DNA of 32,467 bases from Hungateiclostridiaceae bacterium UBA1305 (GCA_002307275.1 DBTX01000008.1:1-32467), one strand, 5' to 3'; counted from the stretch's first letter, positions 22,736-30,988 are shown. Notes: a model not told the origin generated them from the sequence alone. Numbers and translations: made by a program.

Positions 22736-24325
22736 CTATGCTTTTGCCAGTAGTGCACTGAAGTTTTCCAGGCCGGTTTTCAAATCCTTGAGGAACCTTG
22801 CCGCAGGTGCGCCATCCAGTGCTCTGTGATCAAATGTGAGTGATAAACCCATTGCCGGGTAAAATTCTATCTTTCCGTCAACTTCCCTTGCCCGCTGCAT
22901 AATATTGTTCACACCTAAAATACCCGTCTGCGGAGGATTGATTACGGGTGTGAAGCTTTCCACATCAAGGGTGCCGAGGTTTGTTACGGTAAAGGTGCCG
23001 TTTTTCAGCAGATCCGGGTTGATCGTGCCTGCCTGGCATTCCTTGACAAGCTTCTTTACCTCAGCAGATATCTCATCCAGCGACATCAGGTTTGCGTTAA
23101 ATAAGGTCGGTACCATAAGTCCTCGATCCGTGTCAACAGCAACACCAATATTGGCATTTTTAAAGCACAGCAGTCTGTCCTCAAGGAAATGAGCATTCAG
23201 TGCCTTGTGTCCGGCTAATGTGCGTGATATCGCATAAATAACGATGTCATTTATGGTAATGTTCCCAAGGCCAAGCTTTTCCTTGCCCTCTTTAAGCTTC
23301 TTCCTTAAATCAAGAATCTCGGAAATATCAAAAGAGGTGTTCAAGGTGAGCTGTGCCATTGAAGAAAGGGATTGGTGCATGGTGCGGGCAATTACTTTAC
23401 GGATGTTCGTCATTTTCACCTCTTCAAAAGGCTGGTTCAGCGGCACTCCTGCCATTACTGCTCCTGGTGTTCCTGAAGAGACTGATGCTGCTGGAGAAGC
23501 TGATACTCCTGATAAGGCTGTCGCTCCTGACAATGTCGCAGCACCTGATGTACCCGCAGCAAAAAGGCCACTCGCAAGGTCAGCTGTCGTGATTCTTCCG
23601 CCGAGGCCGCTTCCTGTCCGAGTCACACCTGTACCGCCCCTAAGCGCTCCTGTTTCTGCACCCGGCTCTTGCCGGCCTGCATCCCCACTATCCTTCAACT
23701 GCTCCTTCAAAGCCGCTGCGGTAAATATCATCCCGGAATCCCGTAAAGCGGTCAGATCCCTCTCGATAATCCTTCCGCCAGGGCCGGACGGCGATGCATA
23801 CCTGTAATCCAAACCGGATCTTTCAGCTAAATTCTTCGCACGGGGCGAGATTTTGACCATACCGGCGTCAGTGGATGCTACGGCTGCAGCGCTTGCTTGT
23901 ACCACGTCACTCTGTGCATCATTTGTGCATACCGTGCCATTCAGCATAACACTTGCCTGCAAAGCGCCGTGCTGCGCCTGTATCGCTTTGTGACTGCCGG
24001 ATGGATCCTCTTCAGACACGGCTATAGAAACAGCTGACGCCGCCTCGTTTTTCGAAGCATTCGGATCGAATTCTGCAATACTTTCGCCTGCATTTCCGAT
24101 GACGCATACATTCATCAGGCATGGAACATCATCGCCTTCTTCAAAGAAAATAGCCAGCATCGTGCCTGCAGTCTTGGCCTCTTCATCAAAGCTAGCCTTG
24201 TCGGTCTCGTATGAAAACAGGATATCGCCGACCTCAACCCTGTCACCAATCTTTTTATGCCATTTTGCTATAATACAGCTTTCTACCGATTGTCCCTGTC
24301 GGGGCATGATTACTGGAACAGCCAT
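22736..24325 (-). CDS. Dihydrolipoamide acyltransferase (E2)
   Basis: A 529-aa core protein of the complex. It has one N-terminal lipoyl domain (about 1-80, lipoylation site Lys43 in ETDKASFDEE) and a peripheral-subunit-binding domain (about 157-195, ISPRAKNLAERSGLDY with GPGGRIIERDL). A long Ala/Gly/Ser/Thr-rich flexible linker follows (about 200-300). The C-terminal catalytic domain contains FDHRALDGAPAARFL near the end. The linker makes the protein longer than the usual ~430 aa. A degenerate second GGRITTADL in the linker looks like a partial repeat of the binding-domain end. It starts 21 bp after the sorE-like gene with GGAGA upstream. The acyl group it accepts is not known. Confidence 0.92.
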   Translation of the reverse strand: MAVPVIMPRQGQSVESCIIAKWHKKIGDRVEVGDILFSYETDKASFDEEAKTAGTMLAIFFEEGDDVPCLMNVCVIGNAGESIAEFDPNASKNEAASAVSIAVSEEDPSGSHKAIQAQHGALQASVMLNGTVCTNDAQSDVVQASAAAVASTDAGMVKISPRAKNLAERSGLDYRYASPSGPGGRIIERDLTALRDSGMIFTAAALKEQLKDSGDAGRQEPGAETGALRGGTGVTRTGSGLGGRITTADLASGLFAAGTSGAATLSGATALSGVSASPAASVSSGTPGAVMAGVPLNQPFEEVKMTNIRKVIARTMHQSLSSMAQLTLNTSFDISEILDLRKKLKEGKEKLGLGNITINDIVIYAISRTLAGHKALNAHFLEDRLLCFKNANIGVAVDTDRGLMVPTLFNANLMSLDEISAEVKKLVKECQAGTINPDLLKNGTFTVTNLGTLDVESFTPVINPPQTGILGVNNIMQRAREVDGKIEFYPAMGLSLTFDHRALDGAPAARFLKDLKTGLENFSALLAKA

Positions 24326-24346
24326 CTCTTTCTCCTGCCTTCTGCG

Positions 24347-25612
24347 TTATATTTTAACAGCGTTAGCCAACAAATACCTTTCAGCATCCGCACACCACAA
24401 GCCTGCGTTTTTTTCAACAATATCCGCAAGTCCTGCAAGCATTGGATTGTCTTTGCTCTTTTCCCTGAAGCTGCCTATCGCTGTCAATTCCATTCGTATG
24501 TTGGTGTAAATCAGCTTCTTGCCCCCCGGTATCTTTGGCAGATTCAGTGTGGTCCCGACCACACAGTCAAGTCCGCCTATATGGGTAACCATAGAAGCCG
24601 GGTTGATCAAGCCTGTACTCATCATATCCAGTGATTCCAGCATATCTTCGGTATTCCCGCCGCTTGTGCCCACAACATGTGTAGAGTTATAGTGCACATT
24701 ATAGAAATTGAACTCTGCCGCAAACGCTGCATTACTTGGCCCCGCAAAGAAATTGAGACAGCCGTCAAATGCAAGCAGTCTGTCGCCCATTTCAACCACT
24801 GGCTTTACCGGTGCTAATACAAACACATCGTCATAGCCTTTCCCGTTTGTCAGACTCATGACATATTCATCACCCCTGTCCGGACTGGAAGTGTTTACGT
24901 AGACTAGCTTTACGTCATTGCGCGCCGCTTCTTCCACCGTATATATACTGGCCGCCCGTTTTAATCTGGTCTCGTCGATATCCGTCACTACCAGCAAACC
25001 CGGCCTTCTTGGACAATGTATGGCATAATCTATAGCACCGAGCCCCATTGGACCTACACCTGCAAGGATGGCCATATTTCCGCCCTCCAGGATTCCCATT
25101 TCATGAATATAGCTGCCTTTTTTGGTGTGATAATTGGCATGAAACGTTCCAACGATACAAGACATGGGCTCAGCAAGCGACCCTCCGAAAAAAGCCTTTC
25201 CATTATAGGGAAGCAAACACCCAAGCTCCATAACAGCATTAGGAATGACAATGTAGGTAGCACTTCCTCCAATATACCTGAAGGAGTATCCGGGTGCCGC
25301 ATAGGGATCCGTCTTCTGATTCAGGGCAGGCTGTATGGAGAACCTGCTGCCGGGCTTAAACCGTTCCTTCCACTTGCTGCCGGCTTCAACGATCTCACCG
25401 CAGAATTCATGCCCTATGATAACTGGATTTTCCGCAATATCTTTCGGGACCCTCTTGTGCTCATTCCCCTGTATTGCCGCCTTGTAAGAGGACATGCAGA
25501 TACTGTCCGATATGATATGCGCCAGGATCTCATCTTCCCTGATTGCAGGAAGTTCAAATTCATCAAGCCTTAAATCATTCTTTCCGTATAGCCTTACCGC
25601 TTTCGTTTTCAT
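24347..25612 (-). CDS. sorE: Zinc-type alcohol dehydrogenase, L-sorbose-1-phosphate reductase-like
   Basis: A 421-aa medium-chain dehydrogenase. Long stretches resemble SorE, which reduces L-sorbose 1-phosphate to D-glucitol 6-phosphate: KAVRLYGKNDLRLDEFELP at the start, NPVIIGHEFCGEI, GSLAEPMSCIVGTFHANYH, LNFFAGPSN and YVGTSGGN-like HVVGTSGGNTEDM. The catalytic zinc ligands are probably Cys39 and the His-Glu of GHE. The four-Cys structural zinc loop is absent. The NAD(P) motif is GVGPMG. It is the first gene of the operon with E2, E3 and E1, divergent from an srlD-like gene. No sorbose or sorbitol PTS is present, so the real substrate may be another polyol or ketose phosphate. GGGAGGG precedes the ATG. 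Confidence 0.85.
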   Translation of the reverse strand: MKTKAVRLYGKNDLRLDEFELPAIREDEILAHIISDSICMSSYKAAIQGNEHKRVPKDIAENPVIIGHEFCGEIVEAGSKWKERFKPGSRFSIQPALNQKTDPYAAPGYSFRYIGGSATYIVIPNAVMELGCLLPYNGKAFFGGSLAEPMSCIVGTFHANYHTKKGSYIHEMGILEGGNMAILAGVGPMGLGAIDYAIHCPRRPGLLVVTDIDETRLKRAASIYTVEEAARNDVKLVYVNTSSPDRGDEYVMSLTNGKGYDDVFVLAPVKPVVEMGDRLLAFDGCLNFFAGPSNAAFAAEFNFYNVHYNSTHVVGTSGGNTEDMLESLDMMSTGLINPASMVTHIGGLDCVVGTTLNLPKIPGGKKLIYTNIRMELTAIGSFREKSKDNPMLAGLADIVEKNAGLWCADAERYLLANAVKI

Positions 25613-25695
25613 CCGGACCCTCCCCCGCTGTTGCTATAATTCATCTTCTTAAGTAATGTAAAAGAATAACATTCATATTATGTCCCTATTTGAAA

Positions 25696-25788
25696 CAACT
25701 TAATAATACCATATAAAAAAAGTAAAATCAACATATTACAACATAATTTTATTATAATATAGACACAAAACAACATTTATACTATAAT
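25696..25788. promoter_or_regulatory. Divergent promoter region with four phased CAAC(A/T)T boxes
   Basis: The minus promoter has TTGATT (25731-25726), 17 bp, TATTAT (25708-25703). The plus promoter has TAGACA (25760-25765), 17 bp, TATAAT (25783-25788). CAACTT at 25696 and CAACAT at 25729, 25739 and 25771 are spaced 33, 10 and 32 bp apart, close to whole helical turns. One covers the minus -35, one the minus start site and one the plus spacer. They are candidate operators for the DeoR-family protein encoded at 28132-28896. Confidence 0.5.
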
Positions 25789-25852
25789 GATAGTAAGTAA
25801 ATTGATATTAAAAAATTATTCGAACCATAAACACAAATCAGGAGGATGTTAC

Positions 25853-26638
25853 ATGAACCAGAGACTATTAAATCAAACAGCAGTCATCACAGGAGGAGCC
25901 CAGGGTCTGGGAGAAGCATTGGCCCACAGGCTGGACGCAGAGGGCTGCAAAGTAGTGGTGGCTGATATAAATCTGGATTCGGCGCAAAAGGTAGCCGCCA
26001 GTCTGCATGATGCCATTGCCGTAAGGGTTGATGTAAGCGATGAACAACAGGTTGAAGCAATGGTACATTCCGCAGTTGAACATTACGGCAGACTGGATCT
26101 TCTCATCTCCAACGCCGCCATATTGATAGCAAAGCCGGTGACTGAGTTCTCCGGTGAGCAATGGAAAAAGATGATGGATGTCAACCTTGTCGGATATTTT
26201 CTTTGTGCCAAAGCAGCAGCGAAGGTCATGATTCCAAATGGCAAGGGAAGCATTATCCAAATAAACAGCAAATCAGGTAAAAAAGGCTCCTCCAAGAATT
26301 CCGCCTATGCGGCGGCCAAATTCGGCGGTATAGGCCTGACACAAAGCCTTGCCCTTGAGCTGGCGGAATTCGGTATCAGGGTTAATTCCATATGCCCGGG
26401 GAATCTGCTCAATTCTCCTTTGTGGAACGATGGCCCCAACGCTTTATTCAAACAATATGCCAAAAATCAGAACATTACAGAGGAACAGGTCAGGCAGAAA
26501 TACCTCAATCAGGTGCCTCTGGGCAGAAGCTGCGAATATGATGATATAGCCAATGTCATGGTATTTCTGGCATCAGATGAAGCAAGCTACATGACAGGAC
26601 AGGCAATCAACGTGACAGGCGGTCAGGAAATGCGCTGA
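25853..26638 (+). CDS. srlD: Short-chain dehydrogenase, sorbitol-6-phosphate 2-dehydrogenase-like
   Basis: A 261-aa NAD(P)-dependent dehydrogenase. It has TGGAQGLGEAL for the cofactor, and the catalytic Ser in INSKSGKKGSS with Tyr and Lys in YAAAKFGG. The stretch AAKFGGIGLTQSLALELAEFGIRVNS and the ending TGQAINVTGGQEMR closely resemble SrlD, which converts D-glucitol 6-phosphate to fructose 6-phosphate. The start at 25853 has GGAGG seven bases upstream; the frame is open further 5' without such a site. It leads the plus-strand operon with the PHP and DeoR genes. With the divergent SorE-like enzyme it could isomerise a ketose phosphate through a polyol phosphate, but transport and kinase genes are missing. 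Confidence 0.87.
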   Translation: MNQRLLNQTAVITGGAQGLGEALAHRLDAEGCKVVVADINLDSAQKVAASLHDAIAVRVDVSDEQQVEAMVHSAVEHYGRLDLLISNAAILIAKPVTEFSGEQWKKMMDVNLVGYFLCAKAAAKVMIPNGKGSIIQINSKSGKKGSSKNSAYAAAKFGGIGLTQSLALELAEFGIRVNSICPGNLLNSPLWNDGPNALFKQYAKNQNITEEQVRQKYLNQVPLGRSCEYDDIANVMVFLASDEASYMTGQAINVTGGQEMR

Positions 26639-26704
26639 CCTCTTCAGTTGCTGAAGTCGTTTCTGGAAGATGAGGATAAAGCAGAAATTCGGAGGTGCTC
26701 CATC

Positions 26705-28024
26705 ATGAGCAATGAAAATGAAATGAGCAATGAAATAAATATAGAAATGAATAAGGTTATAGATAGTCTGAATCACCCTGATACAAGCATCAGATTGGAT
26801 AGCTTGAGACAGATTATGAAAATGATAACGTCGGGTGCCCTTGAAAAACCGATTAAGACAAAGGATGTCAACAATCACATCCATACTTCCTATTCCTTTT
26901 CCCCGTATTCTCCGGCAAAAGCAGTTTGGATGGCTTATGCCGCCGGACTTGCAACCGCAGGCATTATGGATCACGATTCCATCAGCGGTACACAGGAATT
27001 CATTGAAGCCGGAGAAATAGCAGGTCTGGCAACTACAATCGGCGTGGAATGCAGGGCAGATTTTTCGAATACCCCGATGAATACAAGGAAAATGAACAAT
27101 CCTGATCAGAATTCCATTGCATACGTTACTCTTCATGGCATACCACACACACAGATCAACATCGTCAGAGAATTTTTCAAGCCCTATTCGGAGTATCGCA
27201 ATATCCGAAATCGTAAAATGACAGAAAATATGAACAGACTTATTGCATCATCCGGCATTGTAATTGATTATGAAAAAGATATAGTACCGATCTCAAATTA
27301 CAAATACGGCGGCAGTATTACAGAAAGGCACCTGCTTTTTGCACTGTCGCTGAAACTGATCGACCAATTGGGCAAGGGAGAGGATCTTGTCAATTTTCTT
27401 AGGAATGAGTTCAAACTCGACATAAGCGGCAAGATGGATAGCTATCTGAGCGATCCGTTGAATCCTCACTATAAATATGACCTTCTCGGGCTCCTGAAAA
27501 GTGAGCTTGTATCAAAAATCTATATCAACGCAACTGACGAATGCCCCGATATAACCGAAATTCTTCGATTATCGGACAGTGTAGGCGCTATTTCAGCTTA
27601 TGCCTATCTCGGCGATATCGAAAACTCCGTTACCGGTGATAAAAGAGCCCAGAAATTCGAAGACGATTACCTCGATGAGCTCTTCGCCGTACTGCATAAT
27701 ATGGGGTTCAGGGCAGTTACCTATATGCCGTCGAGAAACACCACCTCACAGTTGGACAGGGTAAGGACCTTGTGTGACAGATACGGCTTTTTCCAGATCA
27801 GCGGCGAAGACATCAATTCTCCACGCCAGTCGTTTATTTGCACTGCTTTACGCAGCGGCAACTACAGTAACCTGTATGATTCCACCTGGGCGCTTGTAGG
27901 ACATGAGCTCGCCGCAACTGGGAACCTTGATGCCGGTATGTTTTCTAAAAAGACAATCGCAAAATATCCGTCACTGGACCACCGTATAAAGATATTCAGG
28001 GAAATAGGACTGAGCATGGGATAA
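26705..28024 (+). CDS. PHP-domain protein, putative phosphoesterase
   Basis: A 439-aa cytoplasmic protein. After an acidic, Asn/Glu/Met-rich start (1-60) comes a PHP domain with NNHIHTSYSFSPYSP (the HxH metal motif), IMDHDSISG, GVECRADF and later conserved polar segments (TYMPSRNTTS, ISGEDINSPRQ). PHP enzymes hydrolyse phosphate esters with a trinuclear metal site, as in histidinol-phosphate phosphatase. The family is broad and I cannot name the substrate. Given its neighbours, a sugar or polyol phosphate is the natural guess. The ATG at 26705 has GGAGGTG seven bases upstream. It lies 66 bp after the srlD-like gene and 107 bp before the DeoR gene. Confidence 0.75.
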   Translation: MSNENEMSNEINIEMNKVIDSLNHPDTSIRLDSLRQIMKMITSGALEKPIKTKDVNNHIHTSYSFSPYSPAKAVWMAYAAGLATAGIMDHDSISGTQEFIEAGEIAGLATTIGVECRADFSNTPMNTRKMNNPDQNSIAYVTLHGIPHTQINIVREFFKPYSEYRNIRNRKMTENMNRLIASSGIVIDYEKDIVPISNYKYGGSITERHLLFALSLKLIDQLGKGEDLVNFLRNEFKLDISGKMDSYLSDPLNPHYKYDLLGLLKSELVSKIYINATDECPDITEILRLSDSVGAISAYAYLGDIENSVTGDKRAQKFEDDYLDELFAVLHNMGFRAVTYMPSRNTTSQLDRVRTLCDRYGFFQISGEDINSPRQSFICTALRSGNYSNLYDSTWALVGHELAATGNLDAGMFSKKTIAKYPSLDHRIKIFREIGLSMG

Positions 28025-28131
28025 GTACATCAGCCGTATCCGACATTTTCGATGACAAGCACTTGCCCGTTACAGCCAATTTTGATATTATGATTGGCAC
28101 AAGTAAAAATAATGATGGAGGTACCGATCCA

Positions 28132-28896
28132 ATGTTTGGTATCGAGAGAAGAAGTAAAATAATGTCCATCGTTTATGAAAAGAGAAGCATCCTGGTTCAG
28201 GAGGCTGCTGCCTCCTTCGGTGTGACTGAGGAAACGATCCGCCGCGACCTGAAAGAGCTTGAAAGTCAGGGTCTTTTATCAAGAACCTACGGTGGAGCCG
28301 TTCTGGCGGATGACACCAGAGCCGAGGCTCCGCTGGAAATAAGGGAAGGCATTAATATTACCGGGAAGAATGCTATCGGAAAACTCGCAGCAGACATGAT
28401 AAATGACGGAGATACCATATTTCTCGATGCAAGCACCTCGTCGCTGTATGTAGCAAAGCATATCAAAAAGAAGAAGGGCCTGACGGTCATTACAAATGCA
28501 GAACGTATCCTGCTTGAGCTTTCATCCTGTGGTGACATGACGCTCATATCAACAGGCGGCATACTCAGAGGCAGCAGCTTATCCTATGTCGGTCGCGCAG
28601 CAGAGAACGCCGTCAGCAATTATTATGCAAACAAGCTGTTTTTCTCCTGTAAGGGTTTTTCGCCCAAAAGCGAACTGACTGATTCAAACGAACAGGAATC
28701 GGAAGTACGAAAAATCATGATCCGCTGCTCCAATCAGATCATATTCCTGTGTGATCATACAAAATTCGACAAGGTAGGATATGTAAATACCGCGAGACTG
28801 GCAGATATCCACAAGATCATCGCAGACATGCCCTTCCCCGAAAGCTGGTCCGCATATCTGTCCGGATATCCAATAAGCATTGAGTTTGCAAAATAG
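28132..28896 (+). CDS. DeoR/GlpR-family transcriptional regulator
   Basis: A 254-aa repressor-type protein. The N-terminal winged helix shows the family signature VTEETIRRDLKELESQGLLSRTYGGAVL. The C-terminal DeoR sensor domain (about 75-235) has GDTIFLDASTSSLYVAKHI, VITNAERIL and CDHTKFDKVGYV. Such regulators usually respond to a sugar phosphate. The start at 28132 has GGAGGT nine bases upstream; the upstream open frame has no such site. It is the third gene of the srlD-like operon and is expected to control both divergent operons. It converges on the diguanylate cyclase gene with a single base between stop codons. Confidence 0.92.
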   Translation: MFGIERRSKIMSIVYEKRSILVQEAAASFGVTEETIRRDLKELESQGLLSRTYGGAVLADDTRAEAPLEIREGINITGKNAIGKLAADMINDGDTIFLDASTSSLYVAKHIKKKKGLTVITNAERILLELSSCGDMTLISTGGILRGSSLSYVGRAAENAVSNYYANKLFFSCKGFSPKSELTDSNEQESEVRKIMIRCSNQIIFLCDHTKFDKVGYVNTARLADIHKIIADMPFPESWSAYLSGYPISIEFAK

Positions 28897-28897
28897 C

Positions 28898-29791
28898 CTA
28901 TATCTCTACTCTGTTACGCCCATTTGCCTTTGCAAGATAAAGCTTTTTATCGGCTTTCTCGATCAATTCTTCCAGGGTGACCGTCTCACCGGCATTTATC
29001 ACACTGATTCCAAGGCTGACTGTAATCCTGATATCAATCCCGTCATAGTTAATTGCCGTATTCTCTATGGCACTTCTCATCTCTTCGGCTATATGGGTTG
29101 CTTTGTCAATTCTGGCGCCTGGAAGGCAGATCAGAAACTCTTCGCCGCCAAACCTGGCAATCCAGTCAATTTCTCTTTTAAGACACTGCTTCAATGTAGC
29201 GGAGAAAACCTTGAGCACCTTATCGCCTGCCAGATGCCCGTAGCTATCATTTACTTTTTTGAAAAAGTCGATATCTGCCAGAATAATTGAAAGACCGTGT
29301 TTTGAAAGGGCTGCATTTAACATGTCAACAGGCAGTTTCTCGTTGATATACCTCCTGTTGTACACTTCGGTAAGGACATCCATAAAGGCCAGGCTATTTA
29401 TACCGTCAATCCTCTCCTGGTACATGGATGAACCAAAATCGCTTCCATGCTCGATTAGCAGACTATCCGTTGTGTCTTTCATGAGTTCGACAACAACACG
29501 GCCTTTGTTGGATTCGACCGGTATTGCAAGGACTGTCAAAATACTATTCCCTGAATATTCTACCTTGACAAAGGATTTGTTTTCATTATATGCACGCATT
29601 GATATGCAATTATCACAAATTTTGTTCTTTCCCCAGTAAATAAAACATTTCTGTGAATATTCACTCACATTTCCGTCATTATATATCAGAATCTGTTTTC
29701 CAAGGGGATCGACAAGCCTTACCACATCATACATTTTCTCAAACAATTGAAGATTACTTACGATCTCATTTTCATTATATGCACTACCCAC
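28898..29791 (-). CDS. Diguanylate cyclase (GGDEF) with N-terminal Cys-containing sensor domain
   Basis: A 297-aa soluble enzyme making c-di-GMP from two GTP. The GGDEF domain (about 135-297) has DVLTEVYNRRY, DIDFFKKVNDSYGHLAGD, the active site GGEEF (215-219) and an intact inhibitory site R-x2-D (206-209, REID) five residues before it. The N-terminal part (about 10-110) is PAS-like and holds Cys49, Cys59 and Cys62 (C-x9-C-x2-C), a possible metal, cluster or redox site. I recall this layout in other Clostridia. The start is a GTG at 29791 with GGAGGTG five bases upstream. The frame stays open upstream through a palindrome, but no better start is seen there. Confidence 0.9.
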   Translation of the reverse strand: MGSAYNENEIVSNLQLFEKMYDVVRLVDPLGKQILIYNDGNVSEYSQKCFIYWGKNKICDNCISMRAYNENKSFVKVEYSGNSILTVLAIPVESNKGRVVVELMKDTTDSLLIEHGSDFGSSMYQERIDGINSLAFMDVLTEVYNRRYINEKLPVDMLNAALSKHGLSIILADIDFFKKVNDSYGHLAGDKVLKVFSATLKQCLKREIDWIARFGGEEFLICLPGARIDKATHIAEEMRSAIENTAINYDGIDIRITVSLGISVINAGETVTLEELIEKADKKLYLAKANGRNRVEI

Positions 29792-29861
29792 CTTGTCACC
29801 TCCAAAATACCTATATATAATATTGAAGTACATTATATATGAAATTGGATTATAACGCATC

Positions 29862-29906
29862 GGTTCAAAGAAAATTTTTCGGTTACAGAAAAAATTTCTT
29901 TGAACC
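29862..29906. repeat. 18-bp inverted repeat upstream of the diguanylate cyclase gene
   Basis: Arms 29862-29879 and 29889-29906 (outer sequence GGTTCAAAGAAA) match at 17 of 18 positions around a 9-nt loop. The element lies 71 bp before the GTG start. It could be an operator, an attenuator hairpin or part of a small mobile element together with the two hairpins beside it. Confidence 0.6.
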
Positions 29907-29921
29907 AATACGTTTCAATGA

Positions 29922-29983
29922 GGCGGGAGATATGCCCGCCGCCTGAAAATCAAAGCAGTACCCGCCATCTATAGAGGTGGGGG
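29922..29983. repeat. Two GC-rich hairpins, possible IS200/IS605-type remnant or MITE
   Basis: Hairpin 1 is GGCGGG/CCCGCC (29922-29927 with 29935-29940). Hairpin 2 is CCCGCC/GGTGGG (29961-29966 with 29976-29981), with the self-complementary TCTATAGA in its loop, followed by GG. They stand out against AT-rich surroundings. They resemble the subterminal hairpins of IS200/IS605-type elements, but no transposase is present. The rest of the gap to 30080 shows no gene. Confidence 0.4.
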
Positions 29984-30080
29984 ACATCTGTATACCCCGT
30001 TATTATTCTATAATTTTACCAATCTTTCATGATCATTTGAATTTTCGCAGAAGAAAGAGACATATCTGAGTTTTTACAGG

Positions 30081-30120
30081 TCTGCCTCTTAATCTGCCTC
30101 TTAATCTGCCTCTTAATCTG
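30081..30120. repeat. 12-bp tandem repeat (3.3 copies)
   Basis: TCTGCCTCTTAA is repeated exactly at 30081-30092, 30093-30104 and 30105-30116, followed by TCTG. It lies 16 bp beyond the stop codon of the zinc-ribbon protein. Such perfect short arrays often vary in copy number between strains. Confidence 0.9.
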
Positions 30121-30136
30121 TCGAAAAAAGTTCAAT

Positions 30137-30775
30137 TTAGTCTGTGATCGGAAGCCGAGCCGGAAGATTTAAGTTGTTAAAGATCTCCTGGATATTTGAC
30201 CAGATTGTAAAGTAACCAACTATCGTAAGTACAAGCATTATGAGGAAAGTAATCAGGATCGCCCGGGCATAGTTTTTCGTGTTCCTGTTGAAAGAACTGC
30301 CAAAAGCCCACACAAAAACCATGACTATTCCTAATATAGGCACACCCATGATCAGGAATATGCCTATGTACTTCCAGACAGGCAGCGGAGTAATTTTCTC
30401 CGGTTTTAAAAGCATGGCGGTTTGAGAAACTGTCTGTTGAATCATATTATTTTGCTGCTGTGCGGACATAACAGGCTGCTGGGGTATAGGCCGGGTAATA
30501 GCTGGCGGTACCGTTTTAGACTGAGCTTCCTGAGCAGGCTCGGCTGTTTGCTGTACTGGCTGTGGAGCTGCGGGTTGAGATACTGCGGGTTGCGATGCCG
30601 CGGGTTGAGAAATGATTTGTGCAGTTTCTTCAACAGCAGCTGTGCTCTCCACACTGACTGCTGCTTCCTGGGCAGCCGTTTCCTGAACAGGTTCACCGCT
30701 TTCGTACTTTGTCCCGCAGGAAATGCAAAACTTGCTACCTTCGGCCATTTGACTCCCACAATTCAAACAATACAT
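30137..30775 (-). CDS. Zinc-ribbon membrane protein of unknown function
   Basis: A 212-aa protein in three parts. A zinc ribbon (CLNCG ... CISCG, residues 3-21) starts the protein. A Pro/Gln/Ala/Glu-rich disordered linker follows (about 25-125), with repeated SQPA units. Two transmembrane helices lie at about 135-160 and 170-195. This architecture is common in Bacillota proteins named only as zinc-ribbon domain-containing. The linker would sit in the cytoplasm with the ribbon. No catalytic motif is seen. AGGGAGA lies upstream of the ATG. It appears monocistronic. The linker repeats are reflected in DNA repeats at about 30560-30610. Confidence 0.8.
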   Translation of the reverse strand: MYCLNCGSQMAEGSKFCISCGTKYESGEPVQETAAQEAAVSVESTAAVEETAQIISQPAASQPAVSQPAAPQPVQQTAEPAQEAQSKTVPPAITRPIPQQPVMSAQQQNNMIQQTVSQTAMLLKPEKITPLPVWKYIGIFLIMGVPILGIVMVFVWAFGSSFNRNTKNYARAILITFLIMLVLTIVGYFTIWSNIQEIFNNLNLPARLPITD

Positions 30776-30988
30776 ATGGGTTTCTCCCTTCCTGATAAAT
30801 TATACACGTTACATCATTATATATTAAATGCTATTATTTATCAAATCTATCATTTTTTATTTGAATCATATGAATCTATATGGCATATATACAATGAGAA
30901 TATATCCAACCATTCGAAAGCATCGAACCATATGTCAGTAATGTAGCATGCAGCCCTGATCATGATAATGTCTGCGGAAAAAACAACG

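Noticed and set aside
23460..23660. Frameshift or insertion in E2
   Set aside because: The low-complexity Ala/Gly/Ser stretch is in frame and has the character of a flexible inter-domain linker normal for E2 proteins.
29792..29908. Longer N-terminus for the diguanylate cyclase
   Set aside because: The extension translates an inverted repeat into hydrophobic sequence, while the GTG at 29791 has a strong ribosome binding site.
29862..29983. c-di-GMP riboswitch before the cyclase gene
   Set aside because: Hairpins are present, but I do not find the conserved GEMM-type core (GCA-rich loop and tetraloop receptor).
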